Shown here one piece after another: positions 35,980 to 46,582 of a DNA stretch of 64,000 nucleotides. Position 1 is the first letter of the stretch, and every line of letters begins with the position of its first letter. This DNA is from Serpentinicella sp031432315. GTDB lineage: Bacteria > Bacillota > Clostridia > Peptostreptococcales > Natronincolaceae. The notes beneath the pieces are model-generated. The model saw only the letters and a list, made by a program, of their open reading frames with translations. It ran no database searches and was not told the DNA's origin. The translations under genes were made by a program, and so were the position numbers. The stretch spans positions 62,001 to 126,000 of the forward strand of contig NZ_JAVKGO010000003.1 of the NCBI RefSeq assembly GCF_031432315.1, given 5' to 3'.

Positions 35980-36315
35980 TTATCAACTCCTTTATTAAAA
36001 TTGTAAGTATCTCATCACCAATTACGCAGTAAATATAACTTGCATTAAAAAATTGATAATTTTCAAAATCATCAGCATTATTCTGTATATGAATAAATAC
36101 AATACAAAATGAGATTTGGTATATATACATCTATTAGTATTAAAATTTTTCACCTATTTTATGAATTAAAATAGTATAAAGTCTATAAGTATTTAGTCCA
36201 AACTTAATAAAGGTGGAAATATACAGGGTTATTTTAAAATAGGCACTAAATATTAAGGTTTTTAAAGGATGTTATTGAGTACTTTAAGCTTTATAAAATT
36301 AAAAGAGTAATTTTA
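35980..36315. other. A+T-rich intergenic region between divergent opuC and tig loci
   Basis: Divergent regulatory region of the opuC operon and the tig cluster. I see no ORF, tRNA, long repeat or hairpin in it; promoters for opuC probably lie here but no clear -35/-10 pair was found on the minus strand. Confidence 0.3.
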
Positions 36316-36406
36316 TTGACAATACTAGTCAAATTCGATACTATTAAATTTGGAAAGAATCTGATAGGCATAGGACATCCGCACATTTATGGATGTCTTT
36401 GTTTTT
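36316..36406 (+). ncRNA. Candidate short transcript: strong promoter followed by a terminator
   Basis: TTGACA (36316-36321) and TACTAT (36339-36344) with a 17-base spacer form a good promoter. Only about 30 bases after the predicted start there is a hairpin GACATCC/GGATGTC (36374-36397) followed by TTTGTTTTT. This would yield a 55-base RNA, or act as an attenuated leader of tig, whose gene begins 128 bases further on. A second -10-like TATAAT is at 36425-36430. Confidence 0.4.
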
Positions 36407-36533
36407 AAATTTTTCTACATTTGTTATAATTGTATAGACATATGGTTAACAATAGCAGTTAAAGCTTGAAAAATCATACATATGAGAAGGTTTATACAAA
36501 AATATATACATTTAAATTTGAGGAGGACTAAGG

Positions 36534-37823
36534 ATGAATTCAGAAGTAATTAAAAAGGAAGATACAAAAGTAACCCTAAAGATTGTTGTAGAGGCATCAA
36601 AGTTTGAGGAAGCAGTAACTAAAGCATATAACAAGATGAAATCAAAGTTTAACATACCTGGATTTAGAAAAGGTAAAGCACCAAAAAAAATTATTGAGGC
36701 ACAATACGGAGTAGAAGTATTCTATGAGGATGCAATCAATATTTGTTTCCCAGAAGCATATGAGGCGGCTTTAAAAGAGCAAAATATTGATCCTGTTTCA
36801 CATCCGCAAATTGATATAGAAAATGAAATCACAAAAGGCGAAGATGTAGTATTTACAGCAGAAGTAGAGGTTATGCCAGAATTTACAGTTGAAAATTATA
36901 AAGGTATAGAAGTAGAAAAAGTAGAGTATAATGTACAAGAAGAGGACGTTCAAAAAGAACTAGATGCTATGGTTGAAAAAAATGCAAGAATGATCTCAGT
37001 TGAAGATCGAGCAGTCAAAGATGGAGATATGGTAGTCATCGATTATAAAGGAATGGTTGATGGCGTTGCTTTCCCAGGTGGAACAGCTGAAAAACAAAAC
37101 TTAAATATTGGTTCAGGGCAATTTATACCTGGATTCGAAGAGCAATTAGTTGGTGCAAACATTAATGATGATTTAAAAGTTAATGTAACTTTCCCAGAAA
37201 AATATCACTCTGAGGATCTAGCTGGAAAAGAAGCTACATTTGAAGTGAAAATTCATGAAATTAAAGAAAAAGAATTACCAGAGCTAGATGATGAGTTTGC
37301 AAAAGATGTATCAGAATTTGATACACTTGAAGAATTAAAATCCGATCTAAAGAATAAACTTGAAGAGACTGCTAAAAATAAAGCTGAGCAAGAGTTTCAA
37401 AATAATGTTGTAGAAGCTGTATCAAATACAGTTGACATTACTATTCCCGACGCTATGGTTGAAAGACAAATTGATAATATGCTAAAAGAATTTGAATATT
37501 CTTTAGGTTATCAGGGTCTAAACTTAGAAACTTACTTTAACATTACAGGTTCAAAAGAAGAGGATCTAAGAAATCAAATGAGAGAAGATGCAAAGAAAAA
37601 AGTAAAAAGTGAGTTAGTTTTAGATAAAATTGGGAATAAAGAAAATATTGAGGTATCTGAAGAAGATATCGAAAAAGAAGTAGAGAAAATGGCAGAGCAG
37701 TACAACCAAGAAGTAGCTGCTTTGAAAGAAAGATTAGGTGAGCAAGAAATTAACTACTTAAAAGATAATCTAATATTAAAGAAAACAGTAGATTTCTTAG
37801 TAGAGAATGCAAAAGTAAGCTAA
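36534..37823 (+). CDS. tig: Trigger factor, ribosome-associated chaperone
   Basis: A 429-residue peptidyl-prolyl isomerase and chaperone that binds nascent chains at the ribosome exit tunnel. Domains: N-terminal ribosome-binding domain with the signature FRKGKAP (about residue 42; canonical GFRxGKxP), a FKBP-type PPIase domain (residues 150-245, GSGQFIPGFEEQL), and the helical C-terminal chaperone arms. AGGAGG is seven bases before the ATG. It heads tig-clpP-clpX. Confidence 0.96.
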   Translation: MNSEVIKKEDTKVTLKIVVEASKFEEAVTKAYNKMKSKFNIPGFRKGKAPKKIIEAQYGVEVFYEDAINICFPEAYEAALKEQNIDPVSHPQIDIENEITKGEDVVFTAEVEVMPEFTVENYKGIEVEKVEYNVQEEDVQKELDAMVEKNARMISVEDRAVKDGDMVVIDYKGMVDGVAFPGGTAEKQNLNIGSGQFIPGFEEQLVGANINDDLKVNVTFPEKYHSEDLAGKEATFEVKIHEIKEKELPELDDEFAKDVSEFDTLEELKSDLKNKLEETAKNKAEQEFQNNVVEAVSNTVDITIPDAMVERQIDNMLKEFEYSLGYQGLNLETYFNITGSKEEDLRNQMREDAKKKVKSELVLDKIGNKENIEVSEEDIEKEVEKMAEQYNQEVAALKERLGEQEINYLKDNLILKKTVDFLVENAKVS

Positions 37824-37854
37824 TTTCTAATTAAGGCATTGGGAGGAGATATAT

Positions 37855-38439
37855 ATGGCATTAGTACCAGTTGTTGTTGAACAAACAAACAGGGGAGAAA
37901 GATCCTACGATATTTATTCAAGGTTGTTAAAGGATCGTATTATTTTGTTAAATGATGAAGTAAACGATACAACAGCCGGATTAATTGTTGCGCAACTTAT
38001 ATTTCTTGAGGCGGAGGATCCAGATAAAGATATTCAACTTTATATTAATAGTCCTGGAGGATCAATTACTGCGGGTATGGCTATCTATGACACAATGAAC
38101 TATGTAAAACCGAATGTATCAACCATTTGCATTGGGATGGCAGCAAGTATGGGAGCCTTTCTACTAGCTGCTGGAGAAAAAGGAAAACGTTTTGCGCTTC
38201 CAAATGCAGAAGTAATGATTCATCAGCCTTTAGGTGGAACCAGAGGTCAAGCAGAAGATATTCGTATACATGCAGAGCGTATTTTAAAAACTAGAGATAC
38301 CATGAATGAAATTTTAGCTGAAAGAACTGGGCAACCTCTTGAAAGAGTAAAAAGAGATACAGATCGTGACTTTTTTATGTCAGCTAAAGAATCAATGGAA
38401 TATGGTATTATAGATGAAGTGATTACCGCTAGGAAATAA
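37855..38439 (+). CDS. clpP: ATP-dependent Clp protease proteolytic subunit
   Basis: A 194-residue serine protease forming the tetradecameric barrel of ClpXP/ClpCP. The triad is visible: Ser in GMAASMGAF, His in MIHQPLGG, and Asp in DRDFFMS. Starts 31 bases after tig with GGGAGGAG upstream. Confidence 0.97.
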   Translation: MALVPVVVEQTNRGERSYDIYSRLLKDRIILLNDEVNDTTAGLIVAQLIFLEAEDPDKDIQLYINSPGGSITAGMAIYDTMNYVKPNVSTICIGMAASMGAFLLAAGEKGKRFALPNAEVMIHQPLGGTRGQAEDIRIHAERILKTRDTMNEILAERTGQPLERVKRDTDRDFFMSAKESMEYGIIDEVITARK

Positions 38440-38462
38440 TAGTTGTTGAAAGAGGTGAATAT

Positions 38463-39740
38463 ATGTCTAGGTATGAAGAGAAAAAACAATTGAAATGCTC
38501 CTTTTGCGGTAAGTCCCAGGACCAAGTTAAAAGATTAATTGCTGGTCCAAATGTATACATTTGTGATGAGTGTATAGAGCTGTGTCAAGAAATTATTCAG
38601 GAAGAGTTTGAAGAAAATGTTGACATAGGTATGGTGGATTTACCAAAACCTAGAGAGATAAGAGATATACTAGATCAATATATTATTGGACAGGATAAAG
38701 CCAAGAAGACACTTGCAGTTGCAGTGTATAACCATTATAAAAGAATTAATTTTGAAGGAAAAAGCGATGATGTAGAGCTACAAAAAAGTAATATAGTAAT
38801 GGTTGGTCCTACAGGCTCAGGTAAGACCTTACTGGCACAAACATTAGCTAAGCTACTTAATGTACCTTTTGCGATCGCAGATGCAACTTCTTTAACAGAG
38901 GCAGGTTATGTTGGCGAAGACGTAGAGAATATTTTATTAAAATTAATCCAAGCTTCAGATTACGATATTGAAAAAGCTGAAAAAGGGATTATCTATATTG
39001 ATGAAATAGACAAAATAGCGAAAAAGTCAGAAAACCCTTCCATAACAAGAGACGTTAGTGGTGAAGGCGTGCAGCAAGCACTGTTAAAAATTCTTGAGGG
39101 TACTGTTGCTAGTGTACCACCACAAGGTGGAAGAAAACACCCACATCAAGAGTTTATACAGATTGACACAACCAATATACTCTTTATATGTGGCGGTGCA
39201 TTTGATGGTATCGATCAAATTATAAAGAAAAGAATGGGCCAATCATCCATGGGATTCGGTGCTGAATTAAAGAGTAAAGAAAACTTAGATATTGGAAGTC
39301 TATTAATGAAGATGCAATCTGAAGACTTATTAAAGTATGGTCTAATTCCTGAGTTTGCAGGAAGATTACCAGTGTTAGTAACCCTTGATGCTTTAGATGA
39401 AGAGGCTTTAATAAGAATATTGACAGAACCTAAAAATGCTTTGACAAAGCAGTATTACAAGCTCTTTGAATTAGATGATGTTTCAGTTGAGTTCAATAAA
39501 GAAGCATTAGAACTAGTAGCTCAAAAAGCAATTGAGCGAAAAGCAGGTGCTAGAGGGCTAAGAGGTATTCTTGAAAATATTATGATGGACATTATGTATG
39601 ATGTACCATCTAGAGAAGATATTGAAAAAATAATTATCACAAAAGATACGGTGGAACATGGTAGTGAACCTACAATCGTACTAAAAAAAGAAGATTTAAA
39701 CAAGAAATCAGAAGATGATGAAGAAACAACTGCATCATAA
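38463..39740 (+). CDS. clpX: Clp protease ATPase subunit ClpX
   Basis: A 425-residue AAA+ unfoldase that feeds ClpP. It has the N-terminal Cys4 zinc-binding domain (CSFCGK and CDECIELC), Walker A GPTGSGKT, Walker B IYIDEIDK, the IGF-type ClpP-docking loop region (SMGFGAE) and a sensor 2 region GARGLR. It lies 23 bases after clpP, with AAAGAGGTG upstream. Confidence 0.97.
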   Translation: MSRYEEKKQLKCSFCGKSQDQVKRLIAGPNVYICDECIELCQEIIQEEFEENVDIGMVDLPKPREIRDILDQYIIGQDKAKKTLAVAVYNHYKRINFEGKSDDVELQKSNIVMVGPTGSGKTLLAQTLAKLLNVPFAIADATSLTEAGYVGEDVENILLKLIQASDYDIEKAEKGIIYIDEIDKIAKKSENPSITRDVSGEGVQQALLKILEGTVASVPPQGGRKHPHQEFIQIDTTNILFICGGAFDGIDQIIKKRMGQSSMGFGAELKSKENLDIGSLLMKMQSEDLLKYGLIPEFAGRLPVLVTLDALDEEALIRILTEPKNALTKQYYKLFELDDVSVEFNKEALELVAQKAIERKAGARGLRGILENIMMDIMYDVPSREDIEKIIITKDTVEHGSEPTIVLKKEDLNKKSEDDEETTAS

Positions 39741-39775
39741 AAAATGCCCCAGTGTATCTGGGGCATTTTAGTTTA
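39741..39775 (+). terminator. Intrinsic terminator of tig-clpP-clpX
   Basis: AAAATGCCCCAG and CTGGGGCATTTT form a perfect 12-bp stem around TGTAT, followed by AGTTTA. It lies directly after the clpX stop and separates it from the next hydrolase gene. Confidence 0.85.
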
Positions 39776-39909
39776 TACATAGTAAAGTTCTAAGTGGTAA
39801 TAAAGACAATATTAGTCTTTACATAATTAACAAACTACTTTGTTAGTTAATAATATAAAGATTAATAGGAGATTATAATAACTAAGGCAATTAAAGGAGC
39901 GTGAAAAAA

Positions 39910-40920
39910 GTGTCTTATAAAGTATTCAAAGCAATGTATGATTTTAGCCAAAAAAGTAGAGAATTATATCCTAAAGTTTGTAATATAGCATACAACACAG
40001 TTTCTCCTTATAAAATTAAGCCCTTTGATTTAGAAGTAGAGCGAGGTATTTCACTAAAAAAAATTAAGCTAGAAAATGGTGAGATTTTAGGATATAGAGA
40101 AGCAGGAAGTGGGGAAAAAGTTTTAGTATTAATACACGGGAATATGAATTCATCCAAAAATTATGATATGTTAATGGAAAAAATACAAAATCAATACAAA
40201 ATATATGCTGTAGATTTAAGAGGCTTTGGAATTTCTACTTATAATCAACCAATAGAAAAAATGAAAGATTTTTCTGAAGATGTTAAACAATTTATACAGG
40301 CTTTAAATATAAAAAAATGCTCAGTAATGGGGTGGTCTGCTGGAGGGGCAGTTGCTATGCAGCTGGCTGTTGACTATCCTGAATTAATAGAAAAGCTTGT
40401 TTTGTTATGCTCTGCTAGTACTTATGGATATCCTTTTCATAAAAAAGACATTTTAAGTGGAAAGCCCAACGGCGAACAGGTTACAACAAAGGATGAGGTA
40501 GCTAAAGAGGTACGTTACTTATTAAAGGCAATTTCTTTTAGAAATACATGGATTCTAAAAAAATTCTGTGATAATTTTCTATACACAGTGAAAAAACCAC
40601 CATTTATGCGATATAAAGCTTACTTAGAAGAAATGATTAAACAAAGAAATCTCGTAGATTTAAACTATGCTTTAATAACATTTAATATTTCTCATAAACA
40701 TAATGGGGTTGTTGAAGGCAGTGGAGAGGTTGATCATATTACAATGCCAACCTTAGTTATACATGGGAAAAAAGATCCGGTTATATCTAGGGAAATGTCT
40801 GATTATGTAGTAAAAGAAATTGGTGAAAATGCAAGTTTGGCAGTGTTAGAGAATAGTGGACACACTCCAATTGTAGATGAACTAAGCAGTTTAATTAAGG
40901 TGCTAAATCAGTTTCTATAA
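39910..40920 (+). CDS. Alpha/beta hydrolase, second PhaZ-like paralogue
   Basis: A 336-residue alpha/beta hydrolase related along its length to the protein at 10281-11189: shared GYREAGSG, IHGN, VDLRGFGISTY, GWS(A)GGAVAM, the RNLVDLNYAL/FNIS segment, SGEVDHI(T)MPTLVIHG and the final GH(T)P. Nucleophile Ser lies in GWSAGG. It has an extra N-terminal stretch of about 45 residues, weakly hydrophobic and aromatic, that might aid surface binding. Two GTG starts exist (39901, 39910); 39910 has AAAGGAG ten bases upstream. It sits as an insertion between clpX and lonB, flanked by a terminator and a repeat element. A polyester depolymerase role is possible, not shown. Confidence 0.72.
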   Translation: MSYKVFKAMYDFSQKSRELYPKVCNIAYNTVSPYKIKPFDLEVERGISLKKIKLENGEILGYREAGSGEKVLVLIHGNMNSSKNYDMLMEKIQNQYKIYAVDLRGFGISTYNQPIEKMKDFSEDVKQFIQALNIKKCSVMGWSAGGAVAMQLAVDYPELIEKLVLLCSASTYGYPFHKKDILSGKPNGEQVTTKDEVAKEVRYLLKAISFRNTWILKKFCDNFLYTVKKPPFMRYKAYLEEMIKQRNLVDLNYALITFNISHKHNGVVEGSGEVDHITMPTLVIHGKKDPVISREMSDYVVKEIGENASLAVLENSGHTPIVDELSSLIKVLNQFL

Positions 40921-40935
40921 AAAGAATTAATATAT

Positions 40936-40970
40936 GAGGAAATTTGCATATAACATTAATTAATTTCCTC
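40936..40970. repeat. Shortest copy of the AGGAAATTGCAT repeat, acting as a hairpin
   Basis: The element reads GAGGAAATTTGCATATAACA and ends AATTAATTTCCTC. The ends are inverted repeats (GAGGAAATT/AATTTCCTC), so it forms a hairpin followed by TTT. Left-end similarity to the 59035 element (GAGGAAATTGCATAATTACA) suggests a collapsed copy reused as the terminator of the hydrolase gene. Confidence 0.5.
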
Positions 40971-41011
40971 TTTCAAATAAAATTGATTAAATTTTATAAT
41001 GAGCAAAGCAA

Positions 41012-41536
41012 TTAGATAGCGTATAAAACCATCCCTAAAAAACCAGAAATAAAAATTGCACCAATAGGATGGAGTTTAAATTTAATTAAAGTTAAAAGAA
41101 TAACTAAGAAAATAACACCACTATAGATATCTGTAATAGACGTATCAACTAAAGAAATACAAGCTGCAGCAATAAGTCCAATAACTGCTGGACGGATCCC
41201 GGAAAAAACCCCTTTAATAAAATTAGAATCCCGGTATTTATTTAAAAATTGAGATATAAATAAAACTAATAAAAATGGAACAGCGATCACACTTAGTGTA
41301 GCTAAGACTGCACCAGGTAGACCAAGATGCGTATAGCCCACAAAAGTAGCTGAGTTTATTGCAATGGGACCAGGTGACATCTGGGAAATAGCAATTATAT
41401 CAATAAATTCACTCTCCGTTAACCATTGATTTATATGTACTACTTCTTCTTCAATAACTGGAAGCATGGCATATCCACCACCAAAGCTAAAAGCACCAAT
41501 TTTTATAAAAGCAATCATTAATCTTATATAACTCAT
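41012..41536 (-). CDS. ChrA-family transporter, half-size protein B
   Basis: A 174-residue membrane protein equal to one half of a chromate transporter (CHR family). It carries the family start LMIAFIKIGAFSFGGGYAMLP, the EFIDIIAISQMSPGPIAINSATFVGY motif and about five membrane segments. Its start overlaps the preceding gene's stop by 4 bases. In Firmicutes, short-chain CHR proteins work as pairs of unequal halves with opposite membrane orientation. Real substrate may be chromate, sulfate or another oxyanion. GGAGG is six bases before the ATG. Confidence 0.85.
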   Translation of the reverse strand: MSYIRLMIAFIKIGAFSFGGGYAMLPVIEEEVVHINQWLTESEFIDIIAISQMSPGPIAINSATFVGYTHLGLPGAVLATLSVIAVPFLLVLFISQFLNKYRDSNFIKGVFSGIRPAVIGLIAAACISLVDTSITDIYSGVIFLVILLTLIKFKLHPIGAIFISGFLGMVLYAI

Positions 41537-42072
41537 ACAGATCCTCCTTTACGATGAAAAATGAAACCGAAAAAACCGCAAGCAATGATTACAAAAATAG
41601 GATGGATATTAAAGAATACAATGCTTATAAAGGATAAAATGACGATAATAATATTAAATAAAGTTCGTGGGAGAGGCTTAGATAACTTTATTGCAGCTAA
41701 TAAAATTAAAGCAATAATTGCAGGACGAATACCATTAAAAAAGTATTGTATTTGCTCAATATCACGAATTAAATGATAGAAAGTGGCAATGACAATGATT
41801 GCAGTTAATGAAGGTAAAATCGTACCTAATAGGGCTACGGTAGCGCCTTTTTTTTGTCTTAACTTTAAACCAATAAATAAAGATGTACTTACTGCAATTG
41901 GACCGGGTAAGCTTTGAGAAATTGCAGTAATATCCAAAAACTCTTCATCGGTTACAAGACCCTCTTTTTCAACAAACTCTTTTTGCATAATAGACACCAT
42001 GGCGTAACCACCACCAAAAGTAAAGGCGCCGATTTTTAAAAAAATAAGAAAAAGCTTTTTTAAAGACAGCAT
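41533..42072 (-). CDS. ChrA-family transporter, half-size protein A
   Basis: A 179-residue membrane protein, the other half of the split chromate transporter: LKKLFLIFLKIGAFTFGGGYAMV followed by FLDITAISQSLPGPIAVSTSLFIG and about five membrane helices. First gene of a two-gene operon. GGAGG lies nine bases before the ATG. Both halves share the GAFxFGGGYAM and PGPIA motifs, as expected for an ancient internal duplication of full-length ChrA. Confidence 0.85.
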   Translation of the reverse strand: MLSLKKLFLIFLKIGAFTFGGGYAMVSIMQKEFVEKEGLVTDEEFLDITAISQSLPGPIAVSTSLFIGLKLRQKKGATVALLGTILPSLTAIIVIATFYHLIRDIEQIQYFFNGIRPAIIALILLAAIKLSKPLPRTLFNIIIVILSFISIVFFNIHPIFVIIACGFFGFIFHRKGGSV

Positions 42073-42130
42073 ATAAAAATTCCTCCAGATAAAAAAATAA
42101 AATGTTGATTATGAGATCCGTCAACAAATT

Positions 42131-42191
42131 AGGAAATTGAATAATTATATTATTACAGGTTTTCATAGAATAAATATACAAACAATTTCCT
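42131..42191 (+). repeat. Internally deleted copy of the AGGAAATTGCAT repeat
   Basis: Starts AGGAAATTGAATAATTATAT, contains GGTTTTCATAGAATAAATA and ATACAAA, then passes directly to CAATTTCCT. It is nearly identical to the left 55 bases of the 59035 element fused to its right terminus, with termini AGGAAATTG/CAATTTCCT inverted. 61 bp, between the chr operon and lonB. Confidence 0.75.
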
Positions 42192-42378
42192 TTAGTAATT
42201 ACCACAGTTATATAGTTACTCATTATCCAGTATAACATAACTTGATTTTTTTCTGTACCTTTCTTACTTCCTGTATTTGCTTATCATGATATCTACTATA
42301 TACGGATTAAAATAACTTTCTATGTGTATAATAAATTTATAGATATCCAATGACTTTCTTTAGAAGGGAGACAGGATC

Positions 42379-44061
42379 TTGCCAAACTTTATATTTTTAA
42401 TTCAATTCTTTTTTGCTGTTGTTATTGGACTTTACTTTTTAACACTGCTTAAAAGTCAACATGGAAGCAAGTCAGCCATAGAAAAGGAATCAAAAAAAGA
42501 AACAGAAAAACTAAGACAATTAAGGGAAAATGCACTAACTGTTCCTTTATCAGAACATACACGTCCTAGTTCATTTAATGAAATTATTGGACAAGAAGAT
42601 GGACTAAAAGCGCTAAAAGCAGCCCTTTGCAGCCCTAATCCCCAGCATGTAATAATATATGGCCCCCCCGGAGTTGGAAAAACAGCTGCTGCTAGGGTTA
42701 TTTTAGAAGAAGCTAAAAAAAACACACATTCACCATTCAACTTTAGATCAAAATTTGTAGAAATGGATGCAACAACCCTAAGGTTTGATGACAGAGGCAT
42801 AGCAGATCCTTTAATGGGTTCCGTTCATGACCCTATATATCAGGGTGCGGGTCCTTTAGGCCAAGCAGGGATTCCGCAGCCAAAACCCGGGGCGATTACA
42901 AAAGCCCATGGAGGAATGCTATTTCTTGATGAAATTGGTGAATTACATCCAGTACAGATGAATAAACTGCTAAAGGTTTTAGAAGACCGAAAGGTTTTCT
43001 TAGAAAGTGCATATTACAACGCAGAGGATACAAATATACCCCAGCACATACATGATATATTTCAAAATGGGTTACCAGCAGACTTTAGATTAGTTGGTGC
43101 AACAACAAAGGGCCCAGCAGAATTGCCTCCAGCATTAAGATCAAGGTGTGTAGAGATTTATTTTAGACCACTTTTACCAGAAGAAGTAGGGGTAATTGCG
43201 AAAAATGCAAGTAAGAAAAGTGGATTTGAAATAGAAGAACAAGCCGTAGAAGAAATTAAGAAGTACGCTACAAACGGTAGAGAGGCAGTAAATATTGTAC
43301 AAATTACAGCGGGACTAGCCTTAACAAACAGGCGCAAAAAGATAACCATAGCAGATGTAGAATGGGTGATAGAGAGTGGACACTACAGCCCAAGACCAGA
43401 TAAAAAAGTCTATGATGAACCTTCTGTTGGGTGTGTAAATGGGCTAGCCGTCTACGGAGCAAATATGGGAGTATTGATCGACATCGAAGTAACAGCTACA
43501 GAGGTTCCAAAAGAAAATAAGGGAAGGGTTATTGTTACAGGAATCATACAATCTGAGGAGACAAATAGTCCAGGAAAAACTCTAAAAAGAAAAAGTACAG
43601 CCTCGGACTCAGTAGACAATGTATTAACGGTTATTAAAAATAATTTTAAAATAAATCCCAATAACTATGAAATCCACTTAAACTTTCCAGGGGGCATACC
43701 AATTGATGGTCCTTCCGCTGGTATAACAATGGTAACAGCAATATATTCTGCTTTAACAAACAAATTAATTGATAACAAGCTAGCGATGACAGGTGAGGTT
43801 TCTATAAGAGGGAAAGTTAAGCCAGTAGGTGGGATTTCTTCAAAAATAAATGCAGCTAAACAAGCTGGTTGCAGTAGAGTGATTATACCAAAAGATAATT
43901 ATCAAGATCGTTTTAAAACCTTAGATATTGAAGTAATTCCAGTTACAACAATTGAAGAAGTAATTCAATTATCTATTTATGATGAGAGAGATGACAAAAA
44001 ATCTCCTGTGGATCTAATAGATTTAGTAGCAGCATTAGGACGTGATGAACAAAAAAAATAA
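42379..44061 (+). CDS. lonB: Membrane-anchored ATP-dependent protease LonB
   Basis: A 560-residue LonB-type protease: one N-terminal membrane helix (residues 4-22), an AAA+ module (Walker [12 protein letters not shown], Walker B MLFLDEIGEL) with the long insertion typical of LonB, and a C-terminal Lon protease domain with catalytic Ser in DGPSAGITM and Lys in RGKVKPVGGI region. Bacillus LonB is a forespore-expressed protease, in line with a sporulating host. TTG 42379 has GGGAG nine bases upstream. It precedes lon. Confidence 0.93.
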   Translation: MPNFIFLIQFFFAVVIGLYFLTLLKSQHGSKSAIEKESKKETEKLRQLRENALTVPLSEHTRPSSFNEIIGQEDGLKALKAALCSPNPQHVIIYGPPGVGKTAAARVILEEAKKNTHSPFNFRSKFVEMDATTLRFDDRGIADPLMGSVHDPIYQGAGPLGQAGIPQPKPGAITKAHGGMLFLDEIGELHPVQMNKLLKVLEDRKVFLESAYYNAEDTNIPQHIHDIFQNGLPADFRLVGATTKGPAELPPALRSRCVEIYFRPLLPEEVGVIAKNASKKSGFEIEEQAVEEIKKYATNGREAVNIVQITAGLALTNRRKKITIADVEWVIESGHYSPRPDKKVYDEPSVGCVNGLAVYGANMGVLIDIEVTATEVPKENKGRVIVTGIIQSEETNSPGKTLKRKSTASDSVDNVLTVIKNNFKINPNNYEIHLNFPGGIPIDGPSAGITMVTAIYSALTNKLIDNKLAMTGEVSIRGKVKPVGGISSKINAAKQAGCSRVIIPKDNYQDRFKTLDIEVIPVTTIEEVIQLSIYDERDDKKSPVDLIDLVAALGRDEQKK

Positions 44062-44070
44062 TATACCCTA

Positions 44071-44119
44071 AAAAATACGACTTTTACGATAGAATCATTA
44101 AAGTACAGGTCGTATTTTT
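44071..44119 (+). terminator. Intrinsic terminator of lonB
   Basis: AAAAATACGAC (44071-44081) pairs with GTCGTATTTTT (44109-44119) across a long 27-base loop; T tract included in the stem. Lon therefore probably has its own promoter. Confidence 0.65.
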
Positions 44120-44236
44120 CCTTTTAGTGTGGTAAAATTTTATTTTGAAAGAAAAAAACTGTAAATAATGATATAATATTTCGGATAGGGGTAAAATATT
44201 TATATAAATGCTGCAGAAGAGAAGGGAGAATTTAGG

Positions 44237-46582
44237 ATGGAAGAAAAATCAATAAAGACACGTACGATTCCTTTAATTCCATTAAGAGGTGTAACGATCT
44301 TTCCATATATGGTGTTACATTTTGATGTTGGTCGTGAGCGTTCGATTAATGCATTAGAAGAAGCTATGGTAAACGATCAGCTTGTTTTCTTAGTGTCTCA
44401 AAAAGATGTTGAAGTAAATGCACCAAAACCAGAAGACTTTTATCATACAGGAACAATATCTAAAATTAAGCAAATGCTAAAACTTCCTGGAGATACGATC
44501 AGGGTATTAGTAGAAGGTATTTCTAGAGCTAAAATAAGTGATATCACACAAGAAACCCCCTACTTTACAGTAGAAGTGGAAGAACAAGAAGGGTTCAAGG
44601 AAGAAGAAACAAATGAAGAAATTGAAGCACTTATGCGTGGTGTGTTAGAGGCATTTGAGAACTACATAGATGTTAGCAATAAAATTTCTTCGGAAGTGCT
44701 TTTAGCAATGAATGAAATTGAAGTTCCAGGAAGACTAGCAGATATGGTTGCGTCAAATATTGTATTAAAACCAACCCAAAATCAACAGATTTTAGAAGCC
44801 TTCGATGTTACAGAAAGATTAGAAGTTTTATACAAATACATATTAGAAGAAATTCAAATTCTTGAAATAGAAAAGAAAATTAATAGCAGAGTTAAAAAGC
44901 AAATCAATAAAGTGCAAAAAGAATATTACTTAAGAGAGCAGTTAAAAGCAATACAAAAAGAGCTTGGAGAAGATGAGGGCTTAGTAGAAGAAGTTGACGA
45001 ATACAAACAACAGCTGAAAAAACTAAAATTTCCAAAGGATATACACGATAAAGTACAAAGAGAAGTAGATCGACTATTGAAACTAGCTCCATCTTCTGCT
45101 GAAGTAGGGGTAGTTAGAAACTATGTTGATTGGATATTTAATTTACCTTGGAAAAAAGAGACAAAAGATCGTCTAGACCTAAAGGTTTCATCAAAGATTT
45201 TAGATGATGACCACTATGGTTTAGAAAAAGTGAAGGAAAGAATCCTTGAATATCTAGCAATTAGACAGCTTTCAAAATCCATGAAAGGGCCTATTCTATG
45301 CTTAGTTGGGCCTCCAGGAGTGGGAAAAACGTCCATTGCCAAATCCATAGCAGCATCTTTAAATAGAAAGTTTGTTAGAATGTCTCTTGGTGGAGTTAGA
45401 GATGAAGCTGAGATAAGAGGCCATAGAAGAACCTATGTGGGAGCAATGCCAGGAAGGCTTATTTCTGCCATGCGTCAAGTAGGCTCTAAGAATCCGGTAC
45501 TACTTTTAGACGAAATAGATAAGCTAGCTAGTGACTTTAGAGGGGATCCTGCGTCAGCGTTGCTTGAAGTGCTTGACCCAGAACAAAACAATACTTTTAC
45601 AGATCATTATCTCGAAATACCCTTTAATTTATCAAAGGTTATGTTTATTACAACAGCCAATTCATTAGATACGATTCCAAGACCTTTATTAGATCGTATG
45701 GAAGTCATTCGAATTGCCGGTTATACTGAGGAAGAAAAATATAAAATAGCGGATAAATACTTATTGCCTAAGCAAGTAAAAGAGCATGGCTTAAAGAAAG
45801 ATCAAATTCAAGTATCTGAAAAAGCAATTAGAGATATTGTAACCTACTACACTAGAGAGTCAGGTGTTAGAAATTTAGAGAGACAGATTGCAAATGTTTG
45901 TCGTAAAGCAGCAAAAAGGATAGTCGAAGAAAAGGTGAAGACCGTAAGAGTGATGCCTAATAATCTAAATAAATATTTAGGTAAAAAGATTTATTCTTTT
46001 GAGATGATGAATGAAAAAGACGAAGTTGGTGTAGCAAGAGGATTAGCTTGGACAGCTGTTGGTGGAGACACTTTATCAATAGAGGTAACACCAATGAAAG
46101 GGAAAGGAAAGCTATCCCTTACTGGAAGACTTGGTGACGTGATGAAAGAGTCCGCCCAAGCTGCCATAAGCTATACTCGCTCAAAAGTAGAAGAATTTGA
46201 GATTGATCCAGATTTCCATGAAAAAGTTGATTTACACATTCATGTCCCTGAAGGTGCAACACCAAAGGATGGACCATCAGCTGGTATAACCATGGCAACT
46301 GCGGTTATATCTGCATTAACAAATATACCTGTGAGGAAAGATATTGCAATGACCGGGGAGATCACACTAAGAGGCAGAGTGTTGCCTATAGGCGGTGTAA
46401 AAGAAAAGGTATTAGCCGCAAAGCGGGCAGGAATTAAAAATATCATTCTTCCAATGGAGAATAAAAAAGATGCAGATGACATACCAGAAAACATTAGAAA
46501 AACAATTAAATTAAATTTTGTAGACCATATGGATGAAGTACTAGAATATGCGCTAAAAAGGGGCGAAAACAATGAAGATTAA
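44237..46582 (+). CDS. lon: ATP-dependent protease Lon (LonA)
   Basis: A 781-residue cytosolic protease. N-terminal substrate-binding LAN domain ([14 protein letters not shown]), coiled-coil, AAA+ module with Walker [10 protein letters not shown] and Walker [10 protein letters not shown], and the C-terminal peptidase with catalytic Ser in [11 protein letters not shown] and Lys in [12 protein letters not shown]. Length is standard. Its end overlaps ysxC by 11 bases. AAGGGAG is upstream of the ATG. Confidence 0.97.
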   Translation: MEEKSIKTRTIPLIPLRGVTIFPYMVLHFDVGRERSINALEEAMVNDQLVFLVSQKDVEVNAPKPEDFYHTGTISKIKQMLKLPGDTIRVLVEGISRAKISDITQETPYFTVEVEEQEGFKEEETNEEIEALMRGVLEAFENYIDVSNKISSEVLLAMNEIEVPGRLADMVASNIVLKPTQNQQILEAFDVTERLEVLYKYILEEIQILEIEKKINSRVKKQINKVQKEYYLREQLKAIQKELGEDEGLVEEVDEYKQQLKKLKFPKDIHDKVQREVDRLLKLAPSSAEVGVVRNYVDWIFNLPWKKETKDRLDLKVSSKILDDDHYGLEKVKERILEYLAIRQLSKSMKGPILCLVGPPGVGKTSIAKSIAASLNRKFVRMSLGGVRDEAEIRGHRRTYVGAMPGRLISAMRQVGSKNPVLLLDEIDKLASDFRGDPASALLEVLDPEQNNTFTDHYLEIPFNLSKVMFITTANSLDTIPRPLLDRMEVIRIAGYTEEEKYKIADKYLLPKQVKEHGLKKDQIQVSEKAIRDIVTYYTRESGVRNLERQIANVCRKAAKRIVEEKVKTVRVMPNNLNKYLGKKIYSFEMMNEKDEVGVARGLAWTAVGGDTLSIEVTPMKGKGKLSLTGRLGDVMKESAQAAISYTRSKVEEFEIDPDFHEKVDLHIHVPEGATPKDGPSAGITMATAVISALTNIPVRKDIAMTGEITLRGRVLPIGGVKEKVLAAKRAGIKNIILPMENKKDADDIPENIRKTIKLNFVDHMDEVLEYALKRGENNED

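Noticed and set aside
41012..42072. Frameshifted full-length chrA
   Set aside because: Each half has its own ribosome site, start and complete motif set, as in known paired short-chain CHR transporters, so this is a natural two-gene form.
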